Below, piece after piece: positions 17,231-27,082 of a stretch of DNA of 64,000 bases. The stretch comes from JBEKIK01 sp050013075 (lineage in GTDB: Bacteria > Planctomycetota > Planctomycetia > Pirellulales > Thermoguttaceae). The notes under the pieces are model-generated. The model was not told the DNA's origin, made no database searches, and saw only the letters and a list, made by a program, of their open reading frames with translations. A program made the translations under genes and the position numbers. The stretch covers positions 37,851-101,850 of the forward strand of contig JBEKFZ010000003.1 in assembly GCA_050013075.1 (NCBI GenBank), in the 5' to 3' direction. Positions within the stretch are counted from its first letter, which is position 1, and the number at the start of each line of letters is the position of its first letter.

Positions 17231-18450
17231 TATTAGTGCTTTTGATGGTCATGGTTTTCCAGATTCCGTGGGAGGGCGTCGTGGCCCTGGGAACCTTCGG
17301 TACCCTTATTCGTGCTATTGGCATGGGGACCCTTTTTCTGGGAATTTTGGCGATTTTCATCACTGGACGGTTTCGAGGTCTACTCCTCATACATTATCTG
17401 ATGATTCTGTTTATGTCTTTCGCCGTTCTGAGCCTGGTATGGGTAGAGAACAGCGATACAGCACTCGGAAAACTCACGACCTATTGTCAGTTGTTGGTTT
17501 TCGTCTGGTTAATCTGGGAATTTGCCCCCGATTCTTTCCGGCAGAGACTTCTGATGCAGGCATATATCTGGGGAGGATGCGTGGGAATCTTGACTCAAAT
17601 TCTTGGCCGTCAAGACTATTCAGGTCCGGCACGAGAAGCTGTGCGACTTACAGGCGGCAACCTGAATTTGAATGAATATGCCATCGATATGTTAATGTCG
17701 ATACCGATGGCCGTCTATTGTGCCACTGATCTCAAGACTCACCGGTTGTTGCGCATAGCCTATATGCTGTACTGTCCAATTTGCGCGATAAGCGTTCTGC
17801 GTACCGGGTCCCGCATGGCATTCGTGGCCATATGTCTTATGACGTTTCTTCTAGGTCTTATTTATTTGTTTAAACGCCCTATTTTCACCATCGTCTTGAG
17901 TCTGTTTGCGGGCGTAATCTTCTTGTTTCTTATTCCGATAATCATGCCTGAAACAACCTGGGAACGATTGACCACGACTATGGATGAAATTCAGACCGGA
18001 ACCTGGACCGGCCGCACGACGATTAATCATGGCGGCCTAGCTCTTTTCCAGGAGTATCCGGTGTTGGGGACGGGTATTGGTACGTTTGATAAGATGGTTG
18101 GACGAGTGCTTGGTAGTTCTGGGCCAGTACCCTCGCATAATACCTATCTTAATGTTATGGTTGAGTTAGGATCTGTGGGGTTTCTTTTGTTTATGTCCAT
18201 ACTAATAGAAGCGTTAATCTATACCTTTAAAATGCCTTTCCACGAGCGATGTACTTGGCAAATCGCACTTATTTCTTGGGGTATAAGCGCGATAGCGCTT
18301 CACATGGATTACTACAAGATGTTTTGGTTCATCCTGGCACTGATTGCCTGCCAATTTGCGACCTTTAAGAAAAAAGACATTATAAAAATACCGGTTGAAA
18401 GTCTCGGAGCAATTAACACGGGATCTCGGCTTCTTGCCAGACCCCGATAG
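17218..18450 (+). CDS. O-antigen ligase/polymerase (Wzy/WaaL-like membrane protein)
   Basis: A 410-residue polytopic membrane protein with about ten hydrophobic segments. The Wzy_C/O-antigen-ligase signature is visible: RTGSRMAFVAICLMT near residue 195, the extracytoplasmic loop with TGRTTINHGGLALFQEYPVLG, and PSHNTYLNVMVELGSVGFLLF. It would polymerise the repeat units delivered by the flippase, in partnership with the chain-length regulator at 732. The gene is AT-rich. The start overlaps the stop of a glycosyltransferase remnant. Confidence 0.85.
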   Translation: MRNLVLVLLMVMVFQIPWEGVVALGTFGTLIRAIGMGTLFLGILAIFITGRFRGLLLIHYLMILFMSFAVLSLVWVENSDTALGKLTTYCQLLVFVWLIWEFAPDSFRQRLLMQAYIWGGCVGILTQILGRQDYSGPAREAVRLTGGNLNLNEYAIDMLMSIPMAVYCATDLKTHRLLRIAYMLYCPICAISVLRTGSRMAFVAICLMTFLLGLIYLFKRPIFTIVLSLFAGVIFLFLIPIIMPETTWERLTTTMDEIQTGTWTGRTTINHGGLALFQEYPVLGTGIGTFDKMVGRVLGSSGPVPSHNTYLNVMVELGSVGFLLFMSILIEALIYTFKMPFHERCTWQIALISWGISAIALHMDYYKMFWFILALIACQFATFKKKDIIKIPVESLGAINTGSRLLARPR

Positions 18451-18499
18451 AGAAACACAACCGATCAATGACGCGTCAGCTTCACCGCCGTCTCAGCCC

Positions 18500-19663
18500 A
18501 TGACCATGCCGGATTCGAATAGCAACCATCCCGATAAACTTAAAGTTTTGATTGCGACCGCGTTGCCCCCGCCCGATCACGGCGGGATTGCCTCTTGGGC
18601 GCGGAATCTCCGCGGCCAATTGAGTAAAGATCCGGACATTGAACTGACTTTCGTCGATACCACGGTCCATTATCGGTCGCCGGTCAATTCATTCCTCGGC
18701 CTTCGATTGGTCGGCGGATTGATCCAAGGGCTGCGCGACACCTGCCGAATCTATAAAAAAATAAAGGCGAATCGCCCCAACCTGCTTCATCTGACCACCA
18801 GCGGCGGACTGGCCACGGTTAAGGACCTGATCATACTTACGATTGCCAGGCGGCTGGGCGTGCCGAGTGTTATTCATTATCACATGGGGCGATTCCCTGG
18901 AATTATTGAGAGGGCGGGGATTGAATGGAAACTGACGCGCCGGACCATGCGAATGGCCGATGTCGTGATCCCCTTGGACAAAACTTCCGAGTCGGACATC
19001 AAGGCCGCTTTGCCGGGACTGAAGGTAGTGAAACTTCCCAACATGGTTGAGATCGACGTGATCGACCAAATACGCCGCCAAGGTCCCCCGTCGCCGCCCT
19101 GTCCCGAGGGTTGCGCTCGGCTCGTATATGCCGGGCACGTCATTCCCAAAAAGGGATTGCGCGAATTGGTTTCGGCATGTGTGCAAATTTCCTCGTATCC
19201 GATAGTATTGGACATTGTCGGCCCGTTCGCCGCCGGATTCAAAAAGCAACTCATGGAAATCGCCTCTCGGGCGGGGCGAGGGAAGTGGCTGAACTTTCTC
19301 GGGTGGATGGAACGCAGCGAGGCGATTCGGCATATCGCTCATGCCGACATATTCGTATTGCCCAGCTATACCGAAGGAATGCCTAACGTCGTTTTGGAGG
19401 CGATGGCTTGCGAGCGGGCGATTTTGAGCACCACCGTCGGGGCGATGCCGGAGATGCTTGATATCGGCGGACCGGGAGAATGCGGTGTGTGCGTACCGCC
19501 CCGAAACGCGGACGCGCTGGCCGATGCAATCCGCGATCTGCTCCAAAACCCACAACTACGCGGTCAATTGGGACGCAAAGCCCGGCAACGAGCCTTGCAA
19601 CTTTATTCCGTGCCCGTCGGTTGCGAACAACTGCTTAATTTATGGCGTTCTTTGGGTAAATGA
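18500..19663 (+). CDS. GT4 family glycosyltransferase
   Basis: About 387 residues. VLIATALPPPDHGGIASWAR gives the GT4 N-terminal loop. The C-terminal domain shows RLVYAGHVIPKKGLRELVSA, LNFLGWMERSEAIRHIAHAD and the E-x7-E stretch YTEGMPNVVLEAMACE. The start is uncertain: ATG 18500 or 18506 fits best, while a TTG at 18395 would overlap the polymerase by 56 bases. There is no strong ribosome binding site for any of them. Its stop marks the end of a block; the next ~280 bases are non-coding. Confidence 0.82.
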   Translation: MTMPDSNSNHPDKLKVLIATALPPPDHGGIASWARNLRGQLSKDPDIELTFVDTTVHYRSPVNSFLGLRLVGGLIQGLRDTCRIYKKIKANRPNLLHLTTSGGLATVKDLIILTIARRLGVPSVIHYHMGRFPGIIERAGIEWKLTRRTMRMADVVIPLDKTSESDIKAALPGLKVVKLPNMVEIDVIDQIRRQGPPSPPCPEGCARLVYAGHVIPKKGLRELVSACVQISSYPIVLDIVGPFAAGFKKQLMEIASRAGRGKWLNFLGWMERSEAIRHIAHADIFVLPSYTEGMPNVVLEAMACERAILSTTVGAMPEMLDIGGPGECGVCVPPRNADALADAIRDLLQNPQLRGQLGRKARQRALQLYSVPVGCEQLLNLWRSLGK

Positions 19664-19742
19664 GTCTTTTTTTATTGCTAAGCGAACTACAAACAACGTA
19701 CCCGGCGGAAACTTGACAAGTTTTTTGAGGCCAAGTAGTATC

Positions 19743-19860
19743 TTAGAGCCTATCCAAATACCCATTTTTGTCATCCTGAGCATAGCGAAGGATCTTGATA
19801 ATAGAGGCTAGATTCTTCGCTTCGCTCAGAATGACGACAGGTTTTAGGATAAGCTCTTAA
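19743..19860. repeat. MITE-like nested inverted repeat
   Basis: Outer arms TTAGAGCCTATCC (19743-19755) and GGATAAGCTCTTAA (19847-19860) are inverted copies. Inside, 26-base arms at 19770-19795 and 19810-19835 pair with four mismatches around a 14-base loop. The inner motif, of the kind TCATNCTGAGC...GAAGNATCT, occurs as a dispersed element in many bacterial genomes. No transposase is nearby. Confidence 0.7.
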
Positions 19861-19945
19861 TAAATGATACGCTTTTTTGCAACTCATCAGCGGATAAAAA
19901 TACATAGCAAAAGAGTAATATAGTCTCAGAATTAAGGTGGGGATC

Positions 19946-20971
19946 ATGAATCAGGTCGATGAAACGTCTATAAAAGGTTCGGAAACTAAACCGCTGATTT
20001 CACTCGTATTACCTTGCTTCAATGAAAGCGAGGTATTCCCTTACTTGCGGACATCTTTGGTGGGAATTGCCGACACTTTAGCAAATTCGTTTCGAGTGGA
20101 GATCATATTTGTCAACGATGGCAGTACGGATTCCACGTGGAAACAAATATGTTCTTTTGCAAAAGATGATCCGCGTGTGTGTGGAATATCATTGTCGCGT
20201 AACTTTGGACACCAAATGGCTCTTACTTGCGGATGTGATCATGCGCGAGGAGACGCTATCGTATCAATGGACGCAGATCTTCAAGATCCGCCAGAGGTTG
20301 TGTTTGAGTTAGTAAATGAGTGGAAAAAAGGCTATGACCTGGTTCATGCAGTCCGGATGAAACGCGAAGGCGAGTCCTGCTTCAAGTTGTGGACTGCGGC
20401 CATTTTCTACCGCCTTATCCGTTTTCTCGGCGCCACTAACGTAAGAGCCGACGCAGGCGACTTCCGTTTGATAAGCCGACGCAGCCTAAATGCACTGAAT
20501 CAGATGCGCGAGCAGCATCGCTTCATCCGCGGCATGGTAGGATGGGGCGGATTTCGCACGAGCGAAGTTTACTATCATCGAAAACCGCGGAAGGCGGGAA
20601 AGACCAAATACCCCTTCAGAAAAATGCTGCATTTCGCGACCGACGCCATCGTTTCTTTTTCCACGCTTCCCTTGAAAGTGTCGTTTGCCGCCGCCGTCCT
20701 TCTTTCCGTACTGATCTTAGGATATTTGTGCGTGGCAACGGTGGATCACTTCGTCAGGGGAACCGTACTTGTGCCGGGATGGCCAAGTCTTATCCTGGCA
20801 ACGGTTGCTCTGGGGTGCATGAATCTGATCTGTATTGGGATTCTTGGGGAGTACGTGGGGCGCATATATGAGCAGGTCAAGCAACGGCCGCTTTATCTTG
20901 TGCAAGAGACGACTCAAGAGCCAGATCATGCTGACGAATGTACCGAGGATAAGACATGTCCGAAGAAATAA
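19946..20971 (+). CDS. GT2 family glycosyltransferase with two C-terminal membrane segments (polyprenyl-phosphate sugar synthase type)
   Basis: A 341-residue GT-A enzyme like DPM1/GtrB. It has SLVLPCFNESEVFPYLR, VNDGSTDSTW, LSRNFGHQMAL, the DxD-containing MDADLQDPPE, and RADAGDFRLISRRSL with a QMREQHRFIRGM acceptor block. Two membrane segments follow at roughly residues 237-260 and 270-300. Family members make polyprenyl-phosphate-linked sugars used by GT-C enzymes on the outer face; two GT-C-like proteins follow at 21821 and 23493. ATG 19946 has AAGGTGGGG upstream. Confidence 0.87.
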   Translation: MNQVDETSIKGSETKPLISLVLPCFNESEVFPYLRTSLVGIADTLANSFRVEIIFVNDGSTDSTWKQICSFAKDDPRVCGISLSRNFGHQMALTCGCDHARGDAIVSMDADLQDPPEVVFELVNEWKKGYDLVHAVRMKREGESCFKLWTAAIFYRLIRFLGATNVRADAGDFRLISRRSLNALNQMREQHRFIRGMVGWGGFRTSEVYYHRKPRKAGKTKYPFRKMLHFATDAIVSFSTLPLKVSFAAAVLLSVLILGYLCVATVDHFVRGTVLVPGWPSLILATVALGCMNLICIGILGEYVGRIYEQVKQRPLYLVQETTQEPDHADECTEDKTCPKK

Positions 20972-21720
20972 GGCAAAAGGATATAGATGACGGCAAATCG
21001 GTCGAGGACTGTGAAGAGGCTGAATTCGACGCCTACGCGGCAGCATATGACGAAGGAATAGACAATCCTATTCGCCGATGCGTTGGCGGCGACCCCGAGT
21101 CCTTCATAGAAGTTAAAGCCGATTGGTTATTGAGGCGATGCAATCGTTTGCCGTACTTTTACCAGGGCAAAAACATAAAACTACTCGACTATGGTTGCGG
21201 TACGGGAATTATGCTTAGAGTTCTTAGACGTCTTGGTTTTGTAGGTGGTTTGACTGGTTGCGATGTGTCTTGTGAGATGCTGGAACAGGCAAAGAAACAA
21301 TGGCCGCTTGACCCACTGCCCGAACTTTACCCGATGAAAGACGGGTTGGCTCCTTTCGATGATGCCAAGTTCGACCTGATCGTAGTCAGTTCAGTGTTAC
21401 ATCATGTACCCGTCGATCAACGGGATCGCACCTATGCCGATATTATGCGTCTTCTTAAGCCGGGAGGTCATGTTTGTGTCTTTGAGCATAATCCCTATAA
21501 TCCCCTGACTCAATGGGTCGTACGACATACTCCTATCGACAAGAATGCTGTTTTGCTCCGCCCCAAAGAGGTTCGGGAAGGCCTCGTGAAAGCGGGTGCT
21601 TCCAGGCTGGAGACAGCATACATCATGTTCTTGCCCCCGCGTTTTCGGTCACTGCGATTCTTTGAACGATATTTTTATTGGTTGCCATTTGCCGCTCAAT
21701 ATGCCGTGTTTGCCCTCTGA
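20956..21720 (+). CDS. Class I SAM-dependent methyltransferase
   Basis: A 254-residue Rossmann-fold methyltransferase. EEAEFDAYAAAYDEGIDNP near the start is a common N-terminus of Methyltransf_11/12 enzymes in O-antigen loci. Motif I is LLDYGCGTGIMLRVL, followed by GCDVSCEMLEQA, FDLIVVSSVLHHVP and LLKPGGHVCVFEHNP. The start overlaps the 3' end of the GT2 gene by 16 bases. The target is unknown. Confidence 0.78.
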   Translation: MSEEIRQKDIDDGKSVEDCEEAEFDAYAAAYDEGIDNPIRRCVGGDPESFIEVKADWLLRRCNRLPYFYQGKNIKLLDYGCGTGIMLRVLRRLGFVGGLTGCDVSCEMLEQAKKQWPLDPLPELYPMKDGLAPFDDAKFDLIVVSSVLHHVPVDQRDRTYADIMRLLKPGGHVCVFEHNPYNPLTQWVVRHTPIDKNAVLLRPKEVREGLVKAGASRLETAYIMFLPPRFRSLRFFERYFYWLPFAAQYAVFAL

Positions 21721-21820
21721 TCAGGATATCATAAGGTAACTATCGAATTCCGAATTCATATACGGACAGCCGTACACGGAACATTCCGCATGAATAAAAA
21801 GTAATTTAAAGGAGGATGAA

Positions 21821-23416
21821 ATGATCAGTAACAGAATTGCGGTTTACGATCACTCTGTGGGGATTCAAGATCGGACGGCAACTTGGTATTGCGCGGTCTT
21901 GTGGATTGCGGCATGTGGGGCTCTGGCATTCATCTTAATTTGGCCCCTCGCGGCAGGAATGGTTTCCTGCTGTGACGATGTTGAATATTCCCGCTTTGTT
22001 ATTGTGAGGGGAACTTTTTGGGATAATCTTGTGTATTGGTGGAAAAGCGTAGCGTTTAGACCAATCGATTTGTCCAGTTATTTTTTCGTGAACCTGGAAA
22101 CGCTTGACGCGCGGGCGACAATCTTGTTGCACTTGCCCGGACTAGCGGCAATTCTCGCCGCAATCTGGGTGGCGCTAAAGCGATTGACTCCGCAATACCG
22201 GTTATATTTTCCCATAGCAGTGCTGCTGTGGTGTCTGCACATGGCCACGACGGTAACGCTTTGGCAACACGACACCATAGCGCAAACATGGGTATCGGCG
22301 TGCGGTCTATGGTTGGGACTGGTAGCCTGGAAAGCCATCGAAAGAGTTTGGGCAGGACAATCCATCCGTCGCCAAACATGGACCATTATGATCTTATGCG
22401 TAATTGGCGTTTTAACAAAGGAAATATTCTACGGTTGGGTTGCCGCGGTTGGTATGCTCCTGATCGCGTCGAGTCTTCTGGCTTTACGGCGGCGCAAATT
22501 GCAGGCGTCGATCGATCTCGGCAAACTCTTTTTGGCCACAATAATCATCCCGGCATGTTTTTTTTCGGTCCGATGGTTTGCCGGCTTGAACACAGTCGCC
22601 TCCGCCGGAGGCGGGCGCTATAGTGTGCATTTCGGCACGAATCTTATCAAAAATGTCATTTTATCCGCAATAGGTTACTTTTCAATTTCACCAGTACATG
22701 TTATTCGGGACCCATTAGCCCCATTAGCTCTAAGAGGGATTCCAATTCTCGCTGTCTGTCTTAATATAATTCTTTGTGCGGGACCTTGGTTGATCTCGTG
22801 GATCACCCATAGAGAATGGCCGGATCGACCATCCGGCAAGATTGTCGCTTTGATCGCATTAGTTACATTTCTCGGGGTCTCAGCCACTCTTCCCATGGGG
22901 CAAATCTCGGAATTGTATATAATGGGTCCGAACGCGGGAGAGGCCATAATTCTTGCAATCGGTTTGGTGGGTTGGTGGCAACTGCTCTTCTCAGGGCGAC
23001 AAAAGTGCACGTCCGCCTGGTCGAAACTCAGTAGAGCGACATTCGTCGTCGCCGCTTTCACGATGAGCGGCATCGGCATTTACGGCCTGGCGAGCCGCGT
23101 ATATCATTTCCGTTTAACTTGGTCGTACGCATCGGATCTCAACCGAATATTGCTGGATCATCAACGTTCATTGCCTCCGGTCAAGGACCGAATAGTCAGC
23201 GTATTTTTCCCGCCCGAGTACACAGAAGGGTTTATGCACAGCCAATACGTGGAGCCGCCCGCGGCAGCCTTGAATTTGGACCCAGCGGAAGCCTGGTTCA
23301 ATTATCACGATCCGCTGAGACGAATTAAACTAGTCCGTGGCAAACCAGTCGGTCCGCTTGCCCCGGGCGACTTGTTTCTGGATGGTAGTCATTTGCCTCC
23401 CAGGGGCCACTGGTGA
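21821..23416 (+). CDS. Polytopic membrane protein, possibly a GT-C glycosyltransferase
   Basis: A 531-residue protein with about ten hydrophobic segments and a soluble C-terminal ~90 residues. After the first membrane segment, SCCDDVEYSRFV holds paired acidic residues in the first external loop, the place where GT-C enzymes keep a catalytic Asp. HMATTVTLWQHDT follows a later segment. GGAGGATG lies just before ATG 21821. I do not recognise the exact family. It follows a polyprenyl-phosphate sugar synthase, so use of that lipid-linked donor is plausible. Confidence 0.55.
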   Translation: MISNRIAVYDHSVGIQDRTATWYCAVLWIAACGALAFILIWPLAAGMVSCCDDVEYSRFVIVRGTFWDNLVYWWKSVAFRPIDLSSYFFVNLETLDARATILLHLPGLAAILAAIWVALKRLTPQYRLYFPIAVLLWCLHMATTVTLWQHDTIAQTWVSACGLWLGLVAWKAIERVWAGQSIRRQTWTIMILCVIGVLTKEIFYGWVAAVGMLLIASSLLALRRRKLQASIDLGKLFLATIIIPACFFSVRWFAGLNTVASAGGGRYSVHFGTNLIKNVILSAIGYFSISPVHVIRDPLAPLALRGIPILAVCLNIILCAGPWLISWITHREWPDRPSGKIVALIALVTFLGVSATLPMGQISELYIMGPNAGEAIILAIGLVGWWQLLFSGRQKCTSAWSKLSRATFVVAAFTMSGIGIYGLASRVYHFRLTWSYASDLNRILLDHQRSLPPVKDRIVSVFFPPEYTEGFMHSQYVEPPAAALNLDPAEAWFNYHDPLRRIKLVRGKPVGPLAPGDLFLDGSHLPPRGHW

Positions 23417-23492
23417 CAGTAATTTGACTCCGTAAGGCTCATTGGAAAACATCGTCTTGGAACTAACAACTCTTTCCAAAAGGTGAAATCAT

Positions 23493-24917
23493 ATGACAAT
23501 CCGCAAGATGATTATCGTGGGATGCGTGGCTTTTTTATTCCGCCTGATATTTATATTTTGGGGCCTTTCGGATTGGAATTTAATGCCGCAAAACACCATG
23601 AGCATCGTATATTTTTGCCAAGGCTACGGGATTTGCGCCGGATACGGTTACGTGAGTGAAAACTGGGGTGAAAAGCCTTTTCATAATCTCACTGAGCTCA
23701 GAAAATTAGTCGATCAAGGACTGCATGTTACTCCGCAAACGGCTCCGCAGTTTGGTGAGAAGGCATTTTTCCCCGAGATGTTGCATCCACCCGGCATGGC
23801 ATTGCTGGTCGCCGCCATTCATTGGGTAACAGGCATGCGTGTCGATCTGTATTTTGAAATACTAGGGATGCTTCTGGATACGACATCCGCCTGTCTTTTC
23901 TACTGGATGGTTTGGAAGTTCTTCAGCGAGCGCATCGCCTTTATGGCCGGTCTGATTTACGCGTTATATCCTCCATTGGCTTTTTCAACCACCCTGGATA
24001 GATTATCAGAATCATATCTGCCGATACTTATTCTGGCCTCTTTAGTCTTTGTACTACAATCTACTCGTGGTTCGGGTCGAAAAGTCGCCCTTTGGTGGCT
24101 TCTGGCCGGCTTAATGGTGGGAATCAGTTCTTACTTGCGGCCGGACTATCTTATGGTGCCGGTTGCCTATGGATTCGCCCTATGGATATATACCCGCCGG
24201 TTTTGGCGATCAATGCTTGCCATGATAACGATCCAGGCCGTTGCATTAACGGTGCTGACGCCTTGGGCTTATCGGAACCATCAACTATGCGGTAGATGGA
24301 TCTTCACTTCGACGTCGGTGGGTTGGACGCTGTTTGCAGGACTTGGCGAATACAACAACCCGTGGGGTTACATCGGCCTAGACGAGAATATCGCTGTCGA
24401 AGCCCACAAACAAGGTTTTTACGCGCCCGAAAGTCCCGAGGCCGATTTATACTTTCGAAATCGGTTCCGGGAATCAATCAGGAGCAAACCGTTGGGGTTC
24501 CTGTCCTCGATAGTCAAACGACTGCCCATGGCCATTCTAGCGCCACAGGGGTTCGGCTACAAAAACCCCTATAAAACCAGCCGTTTCACTGATACAATGC
24601 GAAAGGGTCAGGATCGCTACGACGTGATTTTCTCCAGACCATTGTACATTATTAAGGCATATTGGGAGTTTCTTTTGATGGGCGCTATCAGTGTTGCCGG
24701 CCTTCTGTCCAGTTTAGTAATGCTGTTTTTTGAAAGGCGCCGATTCGGATTGGTGTTTTTGCTGTTGTCTCCGCACCTTTATTCCATCGGGGTTCACCTA
24801 TTGACTTACTACGAACCCATATACGTGCTTCCCAGCATGTTTTCATTTTTAATCGGTTTGGCGTATGTCCTTTCCCGAGAATGGCGACACCGCGACGCGT
24901 CGGTTGTTACATGCTAA
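23493..24917 (+). CDS. ArnT/PMT-like membrane glycosyltransferase (GT-C, GT39/GT83 type)
   Basis: A 474-residue protein with many hydrophobic segments. It has the PMT_2-like middle region HPPGMALLVAAIHWVTG (near residue 92) and GLIYALYPPLAFSTTLDRLSESY, then LRPDYLMVP and LTPWAYRNHQLCGRWIFTS, as in dolichyl- or undecaprenyl-phosphate-sugar glycosyltransferases of the inner membrane. AAAAGGTGAAATC precedes ATG 23493. Together with the GT2 at 19946 it may add a sugar on the periplasmic side. It ends the AT-rich section of the locus. Confidence 0.75.
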   Translation: MTIRKMIIVGCVAFLFRLIFIFWGLSDWNLMPQNTMSIVYFCQGYGICAGYGYVSENWGEKPFHNLTELRKLVDQGLHVTPQTAPQFGEKAFFPEMLHPPGMALLVAAIHWVTGMRVDLYFEILGMLLDTTSACLFYWMVWKFFSERIAFMAGLIYALYPPLAFSTTLDRLSESYLPILILASLVFVLQSTRGSGRKVALWWLLAGLMVGISSYLRPDYLMVPVAYGFALWIYTRRFWRSMLAMITIQAVALTVLTPWAYRNHQLCGRWIFTSTSVGWTLFAGLGEYNNPWGYIGLDENIAVEAHKQGFYAPESPEADLYFRNRFRESIRSKPLGFLSSIVKRLPMAILAPQGFGYKNPYKTSRFTDTMRKGQDRYDVIFSRPLYIIKAYWEFLLMGAISVAGLLSSLVMLFFERRRFGLVFLLLSPHLYSIGVHLLTYYEPIYVLPSMFSFLIGLAYVLSREWRHRDASVVTC

Positions 24918-25061
24918 CTTACGTTAAATGGCGGCCATGTCTCCATCGTCGTGGAATTAACAGTCGTTATGACCGATTACAGATTGATAATTGCCGTTGG
25001 AATCAATCTGGAATTCATTTGTAAATTAACTAATCTCATATAACAAAGAAAAGTCATTCCC

Positions 25062-25988
25062 TTGAAAACTTTAGTTACCGGCGGAGCGGGATTTATCGGC
25101 TCCAATCTTGTGCGGTTGTTGCTCGAAAACGGACACCAGGTTGTGGTGCTCGATAATTTGTTTTCCGGTTACCGTAAAAATCTGGATCTGTTTCCTCAAG
25201 TGCAATTTGTCGAGGGCGACGTCCGCGACGCAGCCGCCGTGCTTCGATGTACGGCGGGGGTGGAGGTGATCTTCCACATGGCGGCCTCGGTCGGTAACAC
25301 CCGCTCCATCGAGCACCCCCTCGAAGACGCCGAAATCAACGTGTTGGGCACTTTACGGGTGCTCGAGGCGGCGCGGAGCTCGGGCGTGCGCAAAGTGGTG
25401 TTCTCCTCCTCGGCCGGCATTTTTGGCGAACTTAAAACCCTGCCCATTCGCGAAGATCACCCCGTTGAGCCCGATTCCCCTTACGGCGCCACCAAGCTCG
25501 CAGCGGAAAAGCTCTGCCTGATCTATGCCAAGCTTTATCCGCTGGAAGCGGTGTGCCTGCGGTACTTCAACGTTTACGGCGTCAATCAGCGATACGACGC
25601 CTATGGCAACGCGATACCTATTTTTGCGCACCGTATTTTGCACGGCGAACCGGTGATAATCTTCGATGACGGCGAGCAGACTCGCGATTTCATCAATGCC
25701 CGCGACGTGGCCAAGGCGAACTACCTGGCCGGGCTTTCCCGGGGAATTTCCGGGCCGTTCAATATAGGCAGCGGCACGCGGATTACAATCAACCGGCTGG
25801 TGGAGTTGCTTTGCCAAGTCAGCGGCATTCGGGCGCGGGTGGAGCACGGCCCGCCCCGTAAAGGCGACGTGCGCGACAGCCTGGCCGATGTTGCGCCCGC
25901 CAAAAAGGCCTTTGGGTTCGAGCCCGGCATGTCCTTGGAAAAAGGCCTTGCCGAGTATATGGACTGGGCCAAGAAAGAAATGGTGTAG
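25062..25988 (+). CDS. NAD-dependent nucleotide-sugar epimerase (GalE/WbpP-like extended SDR)
   Basis: A 308-residue extended SDR with VTGGAGFIGSNLVRLLLENG, VEGDVRD, FHMAASVGNTRSIEHP, the catalytic Ser region in FSSSAGIFGE and Tyr-Lys in SPYGATKLAAE. RYFNVYGVNQRYDAYGN is the substrate segment of UDP-hexose 4-epimerase-like enzymes. The start is TTG 25062. Composition switches here from the AT-rich block to a GC-rich one that continues to 47 kb. The exact sugar cannot be read; UDP-GlcNAc/GalNAc or UDP-Glc/Gal 4-epimerisation is likely. Confidence 0.82.
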   Translation: MKTLVTGGAGFIGSNLVRLLLENGHQVVVLDNLFSGYRKNLDLFPQVQFVEGDVRDAAAVLRCTAGVEVIFHMAASVGNTRSIEHPLEDAEINVLGTLRVLEAARSSGVRKVVFSSSAGIFGELKTLPIREDHPVEPDSPYGATKLAAEKLCLIYAKLYPLEAVCLRYFNVYGVNQRYDAYGNAIPIFAHRILHGEPVIIFDDGEQTRDFINARDVAKANYLAGLSRGISGPFNIGSGTRITINRLVELLCQVSGIRARVEHGPPRKGDVRDSLADVAPAKKAFGFEPGMSLEKGLAEYMDWAKKEMV

Positions 25989-25992
25989 ATCG

Positions 25993-27078
25993 GTGTCCAC
26001 GGATTTGAAAATCATGACGATTCTCGGCACAAGACCGGAAATTATCCGCTTGTGCCTGATCCTCAAGCGCCTGGACGCCCTATGCGAGCACGTCCTGGTG
26101 CACACCGGCCAGAATTACGTCGATAGGCTTAACCGCATTTTCTTCGAGGATTTGGGCCTCCGGCGCCCGGATTATACCATCGATTCGAAGTCGGAGTCTT
26201 TCGGCGGGCAGTTGGGCGTTATTCTCCGCGAAGTGGAACAAATAGTGTCAAGCGTCCGACCCGACCGGGTCTTAATCCTCGGCGACACCAATACCGGCCT
26301 GTCCTCGATCGTGGTCGAGCGGATGGGCATTCCGGTCTATCACATGGAGGCCGGCAATCGCTGCTTCGACCCGAAAGTGCCCGAGGAAAAAAATCGGCGA
26401 ATCATCGATTCCGTTTCCACTTATAACCTCCCTTATACCCCGGGCAGCCGCGATAACTTGATCCACGACGGCGCGAACCGGCAAAGGATATTTGTCACGG
26501 GCAACCCGATTTATGAGGTAATTACGCATTTTCGCGAGAGGATCGAGCAAAGCGACGTCCTTGGCCGCCTCGGAGTGGCGCCGGAGAAGTTCGTGCTGGT
26601 AACAGCCCATCGCACGGAGAACGTCGACGTCGAACGCCGCTTGAGGAATATAATCGAATCACTCGAGATCATCTCCAACGATTACGGCCTGGACATTGTG
26701 CTAAGTTGTCATCCCCGCACGCGCAGCAAGCTGGAAAAATTCGGCGTTACGGTGCGGAATTCCCGCCTCAAGGTCTGCGAACCGTTCGGATTTTTGGACT
26801 TCGTGAAGCTCGAAACCACGGCCCGCTGCGTTCTGACCGATTCCGGCACGGTGCAGGAGGAAAGTTGCATTTTACGGGCGCCGGCGGTAATAATCCGCGA
26901 TTCCACGGAGCGGCCGGAAACCGTCGAGTGCGGCGCCGCCATGGTCTCCGGCCTGGAAACCGCCGATATCCTTCGTTGTTTCGCCGTGATGATGCAATCT
27001 GCGCGCGACTGGCCGCAACCGGTCGGCTATACGGACTTGAACGTCTCCGATAAAGTCATAAAATATCTTTTAAGGTAA
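25993..27078 (+). CDS. UDP-N-acetylglucosamine 2-epimerase family (FnlC/WbjD-like)
   Basis: About 361 residues with TILGTRPEIIRLCLILKRL, VLVHTGQNYVDRLNRIFFED, HMEAGNRCFD, TAHRTENVD and TDSGTVQEESCIL, the blocks of the non-hydrolysing 2-epimerase fold. The HTGQNY-x-FFEDLGL pattern is closer to enzymes of UDP-L-FucNAc synthesis than to WecB. GTG 25993 is used; ATG 26014 is an alternative. Neighbours (SDR, cupin, RmlD-like reductase, WbuB-like GT4) also fit an L-FucNAc-like branch. No dedicated FnlA dehydratase is beside it. Confidence 0.8.
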   Translation: MSTDLKIMTILGTRPEIIRLCLILKRLDALCEHVLVHTGQNYVDRLNRIFFEDLGLRRPDYTIDSKSESFGGQLGVILREVEQIVSSVRPDRVLILGDTNTGLSSIVVERMGIPVYHMEAGNRCFDPKVPEEKNRRIIDSVSTYNLPYTPGSRDNLIHDGANRQRIFVTGNPIYEVITHFRERIEQSDVLGRLGVAPEKFVLVTAHRTENVDVERRLRNIIESLEIISNDYGLDIVLSCHPRTRSKLEKFGVTVRNSRLKVCEPFGFLDFVKLETTARCVLTDSGTVQEESCILRAPAVIIRDSTERPETVECGAAMVSGLETADILRCFAVMMQSARDWPQPVGYTDLNVSDKVIKYLLR

Positions 27079-27082
27079 ATCA

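Noticed and set aside
19743..19860. Insertion sequence
   Set aside because: No transposase frame inside or beside the inverted repeat; at most a non-autonomous element.
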